A stretch of DNA of 64,000 nt, from contig JAUIMM010000015.1 of assembly GCA_031769625.1 (NCBI GenBank), forward strand, positions 27,744,501-27,808,500, given 5' to 3'. The stretch's first letter is position 1. The number at the start of each line of letters is the position of its first letter. The notes under the pieces were generated by a model. That model saw only the letters and a program-made list of their open reading frames with translations. It was not told the DNA's origin and did no database searches. This stretch comes from Taudactylus pleione (lineage: Eukaryota; Chordata; Amphibia; Anura; Myobatrachidae). This document shows, in pieces, positions 1 through 10,719 of the stretch. The position numbers were made by a program, and so were the translations under genes.

Positions 1-245
1 TGACACAGGCGCACGCTTGGCACTACTTTGTTGATGCACGTGCGGCTACTGCGCGCACAATTCACAAACACAGAAAATATTTTTTTATTTGGTTTGGAGT
101 GTACTTTGGGGGTTACAGCACCCTTTAACGGTCAAGCCAGCCGGCCCTTTACTTATGACACAGGCGCACGCTTGGCACTACATTGTTGATGCACGTGCGG
201 CTACTGTGCACACAATTCACAAACACAGAAAAAATATTTTTTTTT
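1..245. repeat. Direct repeat pair, 155-bp period
   Basis: A segment of about 90 bp beginning tgacacaggcgcacgcttgg occurs at position 1 and again at 156, ending both times in an A/T-rich run. The copies differ by a few substitutions. The window starts inside this array, so more copies may lie to the left. No coding capacity is credible. Confidence 0.8.
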
Positions 246-359
246 TAGCACTTGGGGGGAGCACCCCTGACGGACAGAGCACCCCCTGGACAACACTAGA
301 GCACCCCTTTAGGACTGGGACACTGCACAGGACTTTGGAGTGGACACAGCCCCTATGGA

Positions 360-535
360 CAACTGACTGCACAACACAGTCCAGCCAGCCCCTATGGACT
401 TTGAAGTAGTGGACACAGCCCCTATTAACAACAGCAGCACAGCACAACACAGCCAGCCCCTATGGACTTTGAAGTAGTGGACACAGCCCCTATGGACAAC
501 AGCAGCACAGCGCAGCACAGCACAGCACAACACTA
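360..535. repeat. Short tandem repeat with 68-bp period
   Basis: The block agccagcccctatggacttt followed by gaagtagtggacacagcccc starts at 383 and again at 451, then decays into CAGCA-rich sequence. Smaller gagcacccc and cccctatgga units lie on both sides. The open frames across it are low-complexity artefacts. Confidence 0.75.
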
Positions 536-689
536 CTCTGCACTACACTACACAGCCGAGCCAGCCCTAACTCCCACCCTCCCTCTTCACTGTCCACAGC
601 CGAGTGAGAAAATGGCGCCGACGCGGGTACCTTATATAGGATCCAAAAGCCGCGAGACCCGGAAGGCGGGATGATGACGTTTTGCCTCG

Positions 690-815
690 ATTTCAGATCC
701 GAGTCAGGCGGGAAAAGTCGAGCCTGACTCGGATCGGCCTCGGATCGGCCTCGGATCGGGGGGGCTCGGGGGGTTCGGATTTCAGAAATCCGAACCCGCT
801 CACCCCTAGTCTAAA
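690..815. other. Hairpin-rich end of an unclassified repeat
   Basis: There are two inverted repeats. A 14-bp pair (gatccgagtcaggc at 696-709 and its complement at 722-735) has a 12-bp loop. A 9-bp pair, ttcggattt at 774-782 and its complement at 786-794, has a 3-bp loop. Between them cggatcggcct is repeated. This looks like the folded end of a non-autonomous element, and I cannot name the family. Confidence 0.5.
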
Positions 816-887
816 CTATGTTTGACTAAAAGCCTCCTTTATGATTAGTAACCTTTTCTATGTTTAAGTTTCATTTACATGTTAGCC

Positions 888-1101
888 CAGTGGTTCCCAA
901 ACTGTGCACCGTGGCACTCGGGGGTGCATCAGGACACTTGCAGGGGAGCCTCAGGTTGCTTGTCCAGCACCAAATCAAATTATGGAATCGGTATGAGATA
1001 CCGACACTGAAAGGCCGAATGGTGAGAATCCCGACAGACGCAGGTAAGTGCAATGCTGATATTCTAGGGCGCCATGATTCAAAAAAGTTTGGGAACCACT
1101 G
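888..1101. mobile_element. Non-autonomous hAT (Charlie-like) element, 214 bp
   Basis: The ends are perfect inverted repeats: CAGTGGTTCCCAAACT at 888-903 and its complement at 1086-1101. This terminus is typical of vertebrate hAT elements of the Charlie group. The flanks share gttagcc (881-887 and 1104-1110), consistent with an 8-bp target duplication that has since gained or lost a base or two. There is no transposase coding inside. Confidence 0.85.
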
Positions 1102-1109
1102 TAGTTAGC

Positions 1110-1655
1110 CATTAAATTGATCTAAAAAGTGACAGGCTACTTTTTAGCTAGACACGTGTACATATGAAATTAGTTTTAATGCAGCAACATATTTTTTATT
1201 ATTTACAAAATCTTTAAAAGTGTATCATAGAATATATCACTGTCAAATAAATTCATATAAAGCTCACCAATGACATTATATAGTTGCATTTCTACTTATA
1301 CAGAGGCTTTTATTCACATAACCCTCATTGACACTTTCTTATTAGCCTTGTTTGTATTGAGGTTTGTTACTGATATATACACATATATTTATCTCTGGAG
1401 AGAAAATCACAAGAACATTCTACATCGGTAAAATCACAAGTTGTTAATTCAATTTAAGACTCCTCCATTTGTGGTAGTTTCAAACTTCAAAAGAAAGGCT
1501 CTATTAAAGGAAATGAGTGCTTTCTTGTTCCACATGATAATTACTTGCATATTGTGGCATGTGAGAAAATGGTGCTGCAATAATTACAGAACCACTTGAA
1601 ATATTGCTCATTTGTGTCAAATGCAAAAGAAAGAGGAAGATAAAACAAAAACAAA
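1110..1655. other. A/T-rich stretch, nothing recognised
   Basis: No credible open frame, tandem array or inverted repeat was seen here. It is the left flank of the long-inverted-repeat element that follows. Confidence 0.4.
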
Positions 1656-1659
1656 CTTT

Positions 1660-2953
1660 TCAGGAAGTATAGAATATAATCCAGGAATCAGGTGAACAAA
1701 TTGGTAGTTTGCAGCAATCTGTGACCTACAAACTTTCTTTGTTCCAGGGAATAGGATTGCCACAACAAGCCTCCCGATTATCGCTGGAACAAGGTAAAGT
1801 GAAAATATAAATTAATTTAGCTTATGCCTACAGAGGAGGACGGGGCCGAGCATCTGCACTCTGAGTAAATGGTCAAGTGACCGCCATAGCCGGAAATGGG
1901 CTAAGACTGGCACTGTGCCGGCAGCAATGAGGACGTACAATGCTGAACAGAGCTGCACAGACTGCAGGGTGCCCGTCTGGAGCATCTAAAGGATGTTCAG
2001 GTGGCAATGCAGTGGCCAGGTACACTGCTAGCCATAAACAAGAGCCGTGGTGGGGTGGTGCTGCTGCCCACAAAGCCCTGCGCTCTCTGTGGTGGCATCG
2101 GTTGCACCCCAATAGATACGGCCCTGATGACCGATCAAGCCTGCCCTCAGGTAGATTTTTCAGAAGTCTACTGATGGCATTCCCAAGAATAAATGAAGGA
2201 AAGAACATTACTTCAACTACAAGCAAAGAAGAGACTAACAAGAATCTTTACAAGTTAATCTGTTTATTGAACTGGTAACAATAAGATAGTTTGGATCAAA
2301 GCAATTAAGTTATGATAAAAACAGATGTTGATTTATGATAGTTTGGACAACCAAATGGTAAGACAGAGAAAAGCATTTGATGTCTCTAGCTGTTGAAGCC
2401 TATGGCTACTCATGCTCCCCAGGCACATTCAGGAGAAATAGTTGCTCTGCTATTTTGGTGTCACCCTCTTAGATGGTGTCACCGGGCAGTGCTGCAGCAG
2501 TGGTGATAGATGACACATGCACATGAATGTGTCTTTCACACCCCCTGTGTGTGCAAAAAGTCTGGGGCTTCCCATCAGCTCATGGAGCGCTGGGCAAACC
2601 CCAGTGCGACAAAGATGGGGGCGTGACAAGCCCCCAAAATGGAGTCTAAGGGGGCATGGCCTTGCTGTCTTGAGGACACCCCCCTTTCACATACGCACGG
2701 CGAAGGGTGGACTTGAGCGGTCACATTACCATTTGTTCAGAGACCAGATGCTCGGCCCTGCTTTCCTGTGTAGGGGTAAGCCAAGTGAATTTTTGTTCTC
2801 TTTACCTTGTTCCAGTGGTATTTGGGAGGCTTGCCCAGCAACTGTTGCTAAGTGGCAATCCTACTCCCTAGAACAAATAAAGTTTGCAGGTCAAAGATTC
2901 CTGCAAACTACTGTTTTGTTCACCTGATTCCTGGATTATACTTCATTTCCTCA
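1660..2953. mobile_element. DNA element with ~230-bp imperfect terminal inverted repeats
   Basis: The outer left sequence taatccaggaatcaggtgaa (from 1677) returns in reverse complement ending near 2938. The match continues inward with small gaps: ggtaggattgcc-like, ctggaacaaggtaaa and gctcggcc-like segments pair between about 1675-1890 and 2700-2940. The centre (1890-2700) is heterogeneous interspersed repeat with no transposase frame. A patch near 2450-2500 (gctctgctattttggtgt) recurs at 38050-38080. The superfamily is unassigned because no clean target duplication is visible. Confidence 0.6.
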
Positions 2954-3108
2954 AAATGTTTGTGCTTGATTTATCTTCTTTTTTTTTTGCATTTAACATA
3001 CATGAGCAATATTTCAAGCAGTTCAACAACAAAATCCCATTCAAGTCTGGTATCAGATAAACTGCAGACACTTAAAGAGTGCCACCCAGGTGAGGAAGTT
3101 ACTGGATG

Positions 3109-3476
3109 TGGGATGTACTAAGCATCGCATCCGCAATACGGTACATCCAGTCCCTCTTCGGGTACATACAACGGTTCATTACCGCAGTATGTACCTAAAA
3201 TATCGCAAAGGACAGCTCTCCCGATAGAGCTGTCCTTTGCGATGCCCCCAGACAGAGGGACTTCCGGAACTTCCAGCTGTGGGGTATGATGGGAGGGATC
3301 CGATCGGGAGGTGATGGGAGGGATCGGATCCCTTTCAGGGTAAGCGTCCCAGCAAGAAGGTACTGTTGGGTAATGCCACCTGAATGCATCACATTCCGGT
3401 GCTTAATACGTATAGAAAATGCGGTATAACCCCCATTACTGGTGTTTTACTGCATTTTCAGCTTTAGTATATCCCA
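3109..3476. mobile_element. Foldback MITE with internal perfect hairpin
   Basis: The ends tgggatgtactaagc (3109) and gctttagtatatccca (3461-3476) are imperfect inverted repeats. Inside is a perfect 18-bp hairpin, atcgcaaaggacagctct at 3202-3219 and its complement at 3226-3243, with a 6-base loop. It is non-coding, and the family is not identified. Confidence 0.55.
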
Positions 3477-3649
3477 GCCTGGGTGCGATGAATATATATT
3501 TATGAAGATGCACCTTATCAATTCCAAGAAACAAATTCTAATTCTAAGGTATTATAAGTAATATTCATAAGGCCACAATGAGCTTTTTGATACAGAATTA
3601 CGTACTTCAGCCCATACAAAAGCTGACTACATTTTGTATGAGACATGGG

Positions 3650-3815
3650 CCCCTATTTACTACAATCCGCATTTAAAATGTGGTTGTAGTGTGATATTTT
3701 TGGCTAAATTAGCTTTGTGAATTTAGGGAATTTCACAGGAAATGAGCATATATCATTTTCAGGGACAGAGCGAGCGATAAAGCTCTGTCCCTGCGAATTT
3801 CAAAGTTAGTCAAAT
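3650..3815. mobile_element. Probable second hairpin MITE, partial
   Basis: A perfect 12-bp hairpin, cagggacagagc at 3760-3771 and its complement at 3782-3793, resembles the core hairpin of the element at 3109-3476. The left edge gggcccctatttacta is a common form of MITE end. It abuts the inverted Penelope-like coding fragment and probably inserted into it. The boundaries are approximate. Confidence 0.4.
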
Positions 3816-4324
3816 TTTCTTTCATTTTTAAACCCTGGGGGATATTATCTACCTCACATAAATCTTTCTTAACTAGTTCATAGAACATTTCAATTTGACT
3901 ACACCTTGATTCTAAAGGATAATATTTTGAAGGCAGTTTTAAACAAGATTTTGAACAATCACTAATACTGGCTCTTTTTTTATAAAATGTCTCTTTAACG
4001 TGAGCTTTCTAATAAATTTATTCAAATCATTGAACACTTGGAAGTTATTGGACAGTGCAGTGGGGGCAAAAGAGAGGCCTTTGTTTAATAATGAAGTTTC
4101 AGCTTTAGTGAGCTCATGCGACGAGAGGTTAAATATGCCTTTACTCTTAAGATCTATCTCTGGGAATAATTCTGTAGATTTCTTATTTTTTTGTATTTGT
4201 TTAATGCCCCCCCTTCTTCCCCGTCATCTGCATGTCTTATTTTTAATGGTAAGGGTCGACTCACTTCTTCCTGACAGCTCATGGCTCCTATAGGTTTCTC
4301 CCTTGGGTCTGAGGCCTTTGGTCC
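3816..4324 (-). pseudogene. Penelope-like element, inverted N-terminal fragment
   Basis: On the minus strand, 4172 down to 3945 reads open and contains FNLSSHELTKAETSLL followed by NKGLSFAP, a hallmark of the region ahead of the RT domain in vertebrate PLEs (Neptune type). A stop follows QNLV. After a one-base frame shift, coding resembling SRCSQIEMFYELVKKDL continues to about 3815. The RT half of what looks like the same element lies immediately to the right on the opposite strand, so the 5' part has been inverted. The fragment is dead because of the stop, the frameshift and the inversion. Confidence 0.8.
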
Positions 4325-5016
4325 TTGGATGACCAATTCTGGGTGACCATCGATGTTCAATCTTTATATACAGCTATTGACCATTTGAGAGGTATTGAGT
4401 CATGCAAAGAATTTCATCTTGTAGATTTGAAATTAAGTGAACCTCATAAAGATTTTATTTGTATTTTAATAGATTTTATATTGAAACATAATTATTTAAC
4501 ATTTTTAAGCAATTTTTATTTACAAGTTTGCGGAATAGCGATGGGGACGATCTTCGCACCCAGTTTCATCAATTTGCATATGGGAAGCTGGGAGAATACT
4601 TTTATTTATGGAAACACAATTTTTAGAGATAATGTCAATGTGTACCAACACTATATCAATGACATTTTAATTGTATGGAAAGGCACCAGATTGAGATTTA
4701 AAGAATTTATGGAATACATTGGTGATAATACCTATAATTTATCTTTCACATATAAATTTGATGATCACCAAATTGAGTATCTGGACCTAATACTGATGAA
4801 TACTGAGACTGGGGTCCAGACGAAGAGTTTTGTTAAGTCTGTAGACACTAACTCATATGTACATTTTGATAGTGGTCATGCCTTAAAATGGAAAACTAAT
4901 ATACCATTTTCACAATTCTGTAGAGTTAAGCATAACTGTACTGCACAGGATCAATGTGAAGAACAGCTTGAGGTCTATTCGAATAGATTTAAATAAAGAG
5001 GCTACCATGAGGATCT
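4325..5016 (+). pseudogene. Penelope-like element, reverse transcriptase half
   Basis: This is the RT core of a Penelope-like retroelement, which copies RNA into DNA at a nicked chromosomal target. Visible motifs are VTIDVQSLYTAI (first catalytic Asp region), LQVCGIAMGTIFAPSF (GxAMG...AP motif) and YINDILIVW at the catalytic YxDD position. YIND instead of YIDD implies loss of a catalytic Asp. The frame runs from 4325 to a stop at 4996. The RT C-terminal part continues across the hAT insertion at 5025-5675 into the frame starting near 5684. The upstream part is inverted (3816-4324). Confidence 0.85.
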
Positions 5017-5024
5017 CCTTAGGG

Positions 5025-5675
5025 CAGGGGTCAGGGAACTTTTTACCTTTTACCCCAAAATATATTTAGATATGCTGATGTTACACCCTTGATTTGAAAG
5101 GAAGTAAATCATATAGTAGTGCCCCTATGTAATGCCCCTGTAGTAGTGCCCCAATAGTTATACCCTGGTAGTAGTGCCCCCATATAATGCCCCTGTAGTA
5201 GTGTCCCCATATAGTGCCCCTGTAGTAGTGCCCCCATATAATTCCCCTGTAGTAGTGCCCCCATATAACACCCTTGTAGTGCCGCTTGTACAAAAAAAAC
5301 CCAAAAAACACTTACCTTAATCCCTGCTCCTGCATCCGCTGCTGTCCTGTCCACCCAGCTGCTCCTCAGAACTATGGGAGAGATGTCATGACATCTCTAC
5401 CATAGTGCACATGGAGAGAGCCAGAAGCTGGAGTTCAGAAGAGAACTCCAGCCTCCAGTCAACACGGCGCTGCAGGGAAGGAGCCGGGTGCCTGCTGGTA
5501 ATAACATCTCAGTGGGCGTCTGGATTAAAGCCTCCCTGTGGCACAGCCGGGCATGCATATGAATCATTCTATATTATAGAATGATTCATATGCATGCCCG
5601 GCTGTCCATCCATTACCCCCAGGAATTTCATTTTTACCCCATGTGGGGTAATTTACCCCTGTACCCTGACCACTG
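5025..5675. mobile_element. Non-autonomous hAT element inserted in the PLE, 651 bp
   Basis: The ends CAGGGGTCAGGGAAC (5025) and GTACCCTGACCACTG (ending 5675) are imperfect inverted repeats starting CAG, as in hAT elements. They are flanked by a perfect 8-bp target duplication, ccttaggg, at 5017-5024 and 5676-5683. Removing the element and one duplication restores PLE reading across the junction. The interior holds a minisatellite at about 5110-5285 with a unit close to agtagtgcccccatataatg. There is no transposase. Confidence 0.9.
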
Positions 5676-5683
5676 CCTTAGGG

Positions 5684-6330
5684 AATCCATTAATAGAACT
5701 AGAAACACTAACAGGCTAGACCTCTTGAGATATAAAGAGAAAACGTGTGATAAAGATAAAGAAGTTTTATTTATCACCCCATACAATAGGGATGAGAAAA
5801 AGATATGTTATACTCTGATGAAACACTGGGGAATTTTGAAAATGGATGGGATTTTAAATACCATCCTACCAGGTAAACCTAAAGTGGTTTTTAAAAGAGC
5901 CAAAAATCTAAAGAGCATACTTTCCCCCAGCCAATTAAAATTAAAGCCACCCAAAAATGTGAATTTATGGGAGAATCAATGAAAAGGCTTCTTTAAGTGT
6001 GGTCATTGCAATATATGTAGATTAACGTACCCAATCTCTAAGTCATTTATGAATTTTAATGATTCCAAAAGCTTCCCGATAAAAGAATACATGAACTGCA
6101 CAACCACATGGGTGATTTATGTTCTAGAGTGTCCCTGCAAGTTGAAATATGTTGGCAAAACGAAAAGACCTTTTAAAATGAGAATACAGGAGCATGTGCG
6201 TAGTATTAAAAACAAACAGGATAATCATAGTGTTCCAAAGACATTTTAAATTGGTTCATAATTCCGGTGTAGATGGTTTTAAATTTAAGGCTATAGAACA
6301 TTCTGAACGGACGAAACGCGTTTAGGTGGT
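5684..6330 (+). pseudogene. Penelope-like element, GIY-YIG endonuclease end
   Basis: The frame 5684-5982 carries the RT C-terminal and linker region (RLDLLRYKEK, then FITPYNRDEKKI). After a stop and a short gap, 6049-6249 gives VIYVLECPCKLKYVGKTKRP followed by an RIQEH motif. This is the GIY-YIG endonuclease core that PLEs use to nick target DNA, with Y, G, K and R positions in order. Coding remains then continue to about 6300. At 6311-6322 cgaaacgcgttt appears without the upstream CTGATGA needed for a hammerhead. Confidence 0.85.
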
Positions 6331-6850
6331 GCATGATATGACAGGTGACATCCTCTACCAGCGATGATATGATGATACATATCTACACATAAGCCTTGAT
6401 GTTTTTTATTTGAATTACGGGCATTTTATTTTGCTCTAAAGTGTTTAAATAAATTTGTATGTGTAGTATTACACTATGGTTCTCTCTCTTCTTCTCATAC
6501 ATGTGTATCATGTTTGATGACGTATGAAGTGTGAATCGAGTCGTGTCCAGGAATTAGAACCTGAGGTCTCTCTTGGTTGTTCATGCTGATTTAACAGTGG
6601 TGTATTCCACTTTATAACGTACACCCCCACTCACACAGAGGGTGACCATATTTGGTGAAGGTTACCTATACATAATAATATTGCACTAGCAGATGCTCTC
6701 TCTCCAAATTTTTGTTTTATAGTAATTCTACACTGACAGAACAACAGTATACGGGAAAAGGAGCTGCCACCCTTAATATCTGGGGAGTGCGTTAGTTGAT
6801 GAACACTAACATATTGACTTGATTGAAGGACCTAGCGCCGTATACTACGT
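6331..6850 (+). other. Likely 3' non-coding tail of PLE-1
   Basis: A/T-rich non-coding sequence follows the endonuclease remnant and ends with cctagcgccgtatactacg just before a TA microsatellite. There is no independent coding. Its assignment to the PLE tail is by position and is inference. Confidence 0.4.
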
Positions 6851-6880
6851 TTTTCTCAAATATATATTTATGTGTATATA

Positions 6881-6885
<5 letters not shown>

Positions 6886-6918
<33 letters not shown>
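6886..6918. repeat. (TA)n microsatellite
   Basis: An uninterrupted TA run of about 16 units separates the tails of two oppositely oriented PLE copies. TA-rich sites are common PLE insertion or junction points, but this may simply be expansion at the junction. Confidence 0.9.
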
Positions 6919-6921
<3 letters not shown>

Positions 6922-6929
6922 GTAGCTCA

Positions 6930-7726
6930 CTGTTTTCGAGTGAGCAGACAAGGCACTACAGGTTTTTTGAATAAATAATCAAACTTTATATTGGTGTATC
7001 CATGATAAAAACGTAATCATACATCATAATCCTCCAATGGAAGTCAATGTTTCTGGGCCACAAGGGACCCCGTCATCAGGACAGAGGAGATGTATGGAGA
7101 AAGTCCGTGCAGAGGTGATATGGATAGAAGCTAGAAAATTGTGAATAACTTACCTTTAAAAACCGAGAAGAGGGTGACACAGCCGGTACTGGAGGGCGTG
7201 GAAGGACGTCCAAGAGGCGGCCGTTGCTCGCTCGATGATGCATGTCACCTGTTGTCACGGTAACCCGAGGACGCCCTCACTGGCTCCGGCACTGGAAAGG
7301 AGCTGAAACAAAACAATAGTTAAGGATAGTGTGTGTTGAGATGGAGACCTGTGAACATAACCAAAAGAAGGGGAGATACTGTGTGCTAAATAAAAGCCCT
7401 CATACCTGATAAAGAAATGGGAATGAGATAAAAAGCTACTGTGATAAGATGCTGAGCTCTGATGTATACTGCAAAAGACATATCACATAATAGAAATGTA
7501 CCAAATATAAGAGCAGCAAAAATAGGGCGAGTGTGCCTAACTGAATGAATACTAGTGATGTAAAAAGACTGGAGAAAAGCATGAATATAAATAAGGAAAC
7601 TATATGATAAGTGAAAATAAGAAAATAAGAAAAAATGTTCAACAAAAAAAAAGAACTCATGCAAAGAAATCCTAACTTAGGTTGCCATGGTTTCAAATGG
7701 CTGGCCAAGAAAAGGAAAGGAATTAA
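6930..7726 (-). other. Non-coding tail (pseudo-LTR-like) of PLE-2
   Basis: This lies downstream, on the minus strand, of the PLE-2 stop codon at 7727-7729. It contains the hammerhead candidate at 7030-7091. Open frames on either strand are short and repeat-like. PLEs are known to carry hammerhead ribozymes in their terminal pseudo-LTRs, so position and motif agree. Confidence 0.55.
7030..7091 (-). ncRNA. Hammerhead ribozyme candidate in PLE-2 tail (degenerate)
   Basis: On the minus strand CTGATGA (7073-7079) is followed by a GC-rich hairpin segment (CGGGG to GGCCC) and then GAAA (7050-7053) and CATTGAC. Around this core, TCCTC/GAGGA and GTC/GAC can pair as stem I. This is the order stem I, CUGAUGA, stem II, GAAA, short stem III and stem I expected for the type I hammerheads of PLEs. 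Stem II has mismatches, and stem III and the cleavage site look mutated (CATTGA), so activity is doubtful. Confidence 0.6.
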
Positions 7727-8829
7727 TCAAAAAGCATTCCACTTGATTTTTTCATTCAATCCTTGTGGCTGCAAAGTGTCCAGTTTATAAATCCATCTGG
7801 ATTCCAATTTCTGTAGAGCCATGTGTCTATCGCTTCCTCTGGGCATGGGGTGTACTTGGTCGATAATTTGATAGCGTAATGATGATGTTGAAGTAGTCAA
7901 AAATGCTGAGCCACAGGTTGGTCTATTTCTTTGCCTGTGAGTGCTTTAGTGATGGCAGACCGATGAAGTGCCATACGTTCTTTGAACATTCTGCTGATCA
8001 TTCCGACGTAGTAGGTGCCACATGGGCAAGTGATGTAATAAACAACAAATTTTGAAGAACAATTAAGAAATTGATGGATTTTATATTGTATTTCTTTGTG
8101 ATGATGTTTGAAAATTGACCCTGTAAGTAAGAATTTACAGGTACTGCAAGAAGGGCAGCGGTAGCAACCAGGTTTCTTTATTTGTCCGAAAGGTCTGATT
8201 TTCGGTTGGTACTCTGTTATATCTGTTTTTACTAGATGGTCTTGAAGATTTTTGCCCCGTTTATGACAAGTCATAGTTTTAACCCGATGCAGACTAGGTA
8301 AAGTTGAGTCCATTGAAATAATTGGCCATAGAGCTTTGCTGGCTCTATGGATAATGGGGCTTGCTGTTGAGAATCTAGTAGACCAGATGAACTTGTTTTG
8401 TTCAGCTTGATGCTCTTTAGGTTTAAGTAGCGTGGAACGAGTGGTAGTCAGCACCTTGTTCTTAATGGCCACCAACTGTGACCATTGGTAGCCCCGTTCT
8501 TTGAACTTGTTGATTACTACATCCAAATCTTCAGACAAGCAAGAACTGTCGCTTGTAATACGCGCCACTCGGAGCATCTGAGAGTAAGGTAAACCAGTTT
8601 TCAATGGCTTAGGATGGTGACTGCTGGCCTCTAACAGGGTATTCCGGTCAGTCGGTTTGTAGAATACGGAGGAGATTAGCCGATTGTCTTTAAGTTGTAC
8701 TGTGACATCTAAAAAGGCTATAGAGTCTCTGCTGGTGTGGTAGGTAAACTTAATCGGTGATGGCATGTGGTTTATTTGGTCCATCATTTGATGGAAAAGT
8801 TCTATTCCCCCATTCCACAACATAAACAA
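7727..8829 (-). pseudogene. Penelope-like element PLE-2, RT C-terminus and GIY-YIG
   Basis: The minus-strand frame 8829-7897 contains SIAFLDVTVQLKDNRLISS (the FLD motif after the RT catalytic site), the NTLLEASSHHP region, a cysteine-bearing CYRCPSCSTC segment, and YYITCPCGTYYVGMISR followed by KERMALHRSAI. The last part is the GIY-YIG endonuclease; a Lys usual after YVG is Met here. A stop at 7897 follows AQHF. After a one-base shift the tail continues (YQIIDQVHPMPRGSDRHMAL) to a natural stop at 7727-7729. At least two frameshifts make it inactive as read. Confidence 0.88.
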
Positions 8830-9835
8830 TCATCGATGTAATGAATATATCCAACTAAATATTGACTGTAAATAGTGTTTGAAAAGAAAAATTCCTGTTC
8901 TTGCTGAAACATAAATATGTTTGCGTAGGCCGGAGCTACACTACTGCCCATGGCACAGCCTGCTATCTGTAAATAATATTCACCATCAAATAAAAAATAA
9001 TTTTTAGTAAGTACCAAACGAAGTAATTGTATGAACAGATCTTTATCAAATATAAAAGGTGCCTGGAGGTTGTTAATAAATGCTTGTATCGCCATTAAGC
9101 CCGCCGTGTGTGGAATGGAAGTGTACAAGGAACTTCCGTCTAAAGTATACAGCAAAATATTCTCACTTAGATTAGAAAATTGCGAAAAGAAATGTAAAAA
9201 AGCTGTGGTATCTTTTAAGTATGTATGTTGAACCATTACATGTGGTTGCAGCGGTTTATCCAAAAATTCAGCTACAGGTTGGTACAGGCTGCCCCTAGCA
9301 GAGACAATTTTTTGCCCCAGAGGGTGGGACAGACTTATGTGTATTTTCGGTATGGTGTACAGTACCAGCATGATAGGAAACTGGGGTAGTAAAGCTTTGC
9401 TAGTCCTCATGTCTTTGATTGATTTGTCTACGGATTCTTGTAGAATTTGTTGCAGTTCCTTTTGAAACTTCAAGGTGGGATCTGAAGGCAACTTTTGATA
9501 TGTATTTACATCCATCAGTTGTCGCTTTATTTCTGCTTTGTATTGGGAGCAGTCTTGTAGTACCACTCCTCCACCCTTATCCGCGGGTCTGATAACTATG
9601 CTGGTATCTCTACTAAGGTTTTTGAGAGCTTGTGATTCTTACCTAGAAAGATTGGGATAGATGCGTGCTGGGACTTGCATATAATGTTTAACGGAATCGT
9701 CTATAAGTCTGGAGTAAGTTTTAATGGATTAATTCGAGGACGGTGGGTCAAAAATGGACCTGGTGTATTTATTGACTACTGCAGCTGTAGTATCCATATT
9801 GGGAATGATGTTACTTTCACCACAGAAGAGGTGAG
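8802..9835 (-). pseudogene. Penelope-like element PLE-2, reverse transcriptase
   Basis: The open frame 9566-8802 reads through LYTLDGSSLYTSIPH (motif A), LQIAGCAMGSSVAPAYANIF and IHYIDDCL. The last holds the intact YIDD catalytic pair, making this the least damaged RT among the PLE copies here. Upstream, past a stop near 9640, homology continues with VIRPADKGGG and FDPPSSN-type segments to about 9835, where the element appears 5'-truncated against another repeat. The frame overlaps the C-terminal frame by 28 bp, which marks a frameshift near 8815 rather than two genes. Confidence 0.88.
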
Positions 9836-9839
9836 AAGA

Positions 9840-10204
9840 CGTCACTGGCCAGGATGGTGCTGCAGCTGGTGAAAAGCAAAGAACTAAATAAAGATCCCCA
9901 CTGCAGCCTCTCCCAGCTTGCTGGTAGGTGGACTTGTCTACCAGTAATTTAACCCTCCCTCCCCAGACTACCAGGTGCCAGGCATTATGCCCATAGGTGC
10001 AATCAGGCCTTAGGCCTGTGGAGAATGTTAGACAGGCAGAGGTTCTGTGCCACAAGTATTAGGCCCAGGTCACTTTTTGTTCCAAAAGGTAGGCAGGCAA
10101 TAGCCTGAGCTCCATCCCCCCTCCCCCTTACCTATTTCTTAGTAAAGAGTGGCTGGGCATTAGGCCCAGGCCACTCTTACTAACACATAGGTAAGAGGGC
10201 CCCT
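9840..10204. other. Interspersed repeat left of the minisatellite
   Basis: The sequence contains short inverted patches (ggtaggtggacttgtctacc and a palindrome-like ggccttaggcc) and repeated 'ttaggcccagg' phrases. It leads directly into the 32-bp array and is probably the same element. No coding is supported. Confidence 0.4.
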
Positions 10205-10650
10205 ACTGTGTGGCATAATGTGTATAGGGGCTGTACTGTGTGGTGTATAAAGAGCGGTACTATGTAGTGTTTAAGGGGCTGTACTGTATGGTGTATAAGG
10301 GGTACTGTGTGGCATAATGTGCAATAAGGGGCACTACTGTGTGGCATAATATGCAATAAGGGGCACTACTGTGTGGCATAATGTGCAATAAAGGACATTA
10401 CTGTATGGCATAATGTGCAATAAGGGGCACTGCTGTGTGGCATAATGTGCAATAAGGGGCACTACTGTGTGGCATAATATGCAATAAGGGGCACTACTGC
10501 GTGGCATAATGTGCAATAAGGGGCATTACTTTGTAACATAATGTGCAATAAGAGGCATTACTGTGTGGTATAATGTGCATTAAGGGTTCTACTGTGTGGC
10601 ATAATGTGCAATAAGGGGTACTACTGTATGGTACAATGTAAATTGGTACT
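10205..10650. repeat. Minisatellite, ~32-bp unit, about 13 copies
   Basis: The unit is close to gtgtggcataatgtgcaata plus aggggcactact, repeated with substitutions and small length changes. The copies drift more at both ends than in the middle. There are no spacers of unrelated sequence, so this is not a CRISPR array. Confidence 0.9.
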
Positions 10651-10719
10651 ATTGTGTGGCCATACCTCTTCCCTGTAAGGTCACACCCCTATTCACCTGC
10701 ATACTGTCCTCCAATACAT

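Noticed and set aside
6300..6335. cgaaacgcgttt as a hammerhead in the PLE-1 tail
   Set aside because: Only the GAAA side is present. No CTGATGA lies within the needed distance upstream.
10205..10650. Regular repeats resembling a CRISPR array
   Set aside because: Units are contiguous with no unique spacers, they drift gradually, and the genome is eukaryotic. The same holds for 5110-5285, 17157-17430 and 60040-60680.
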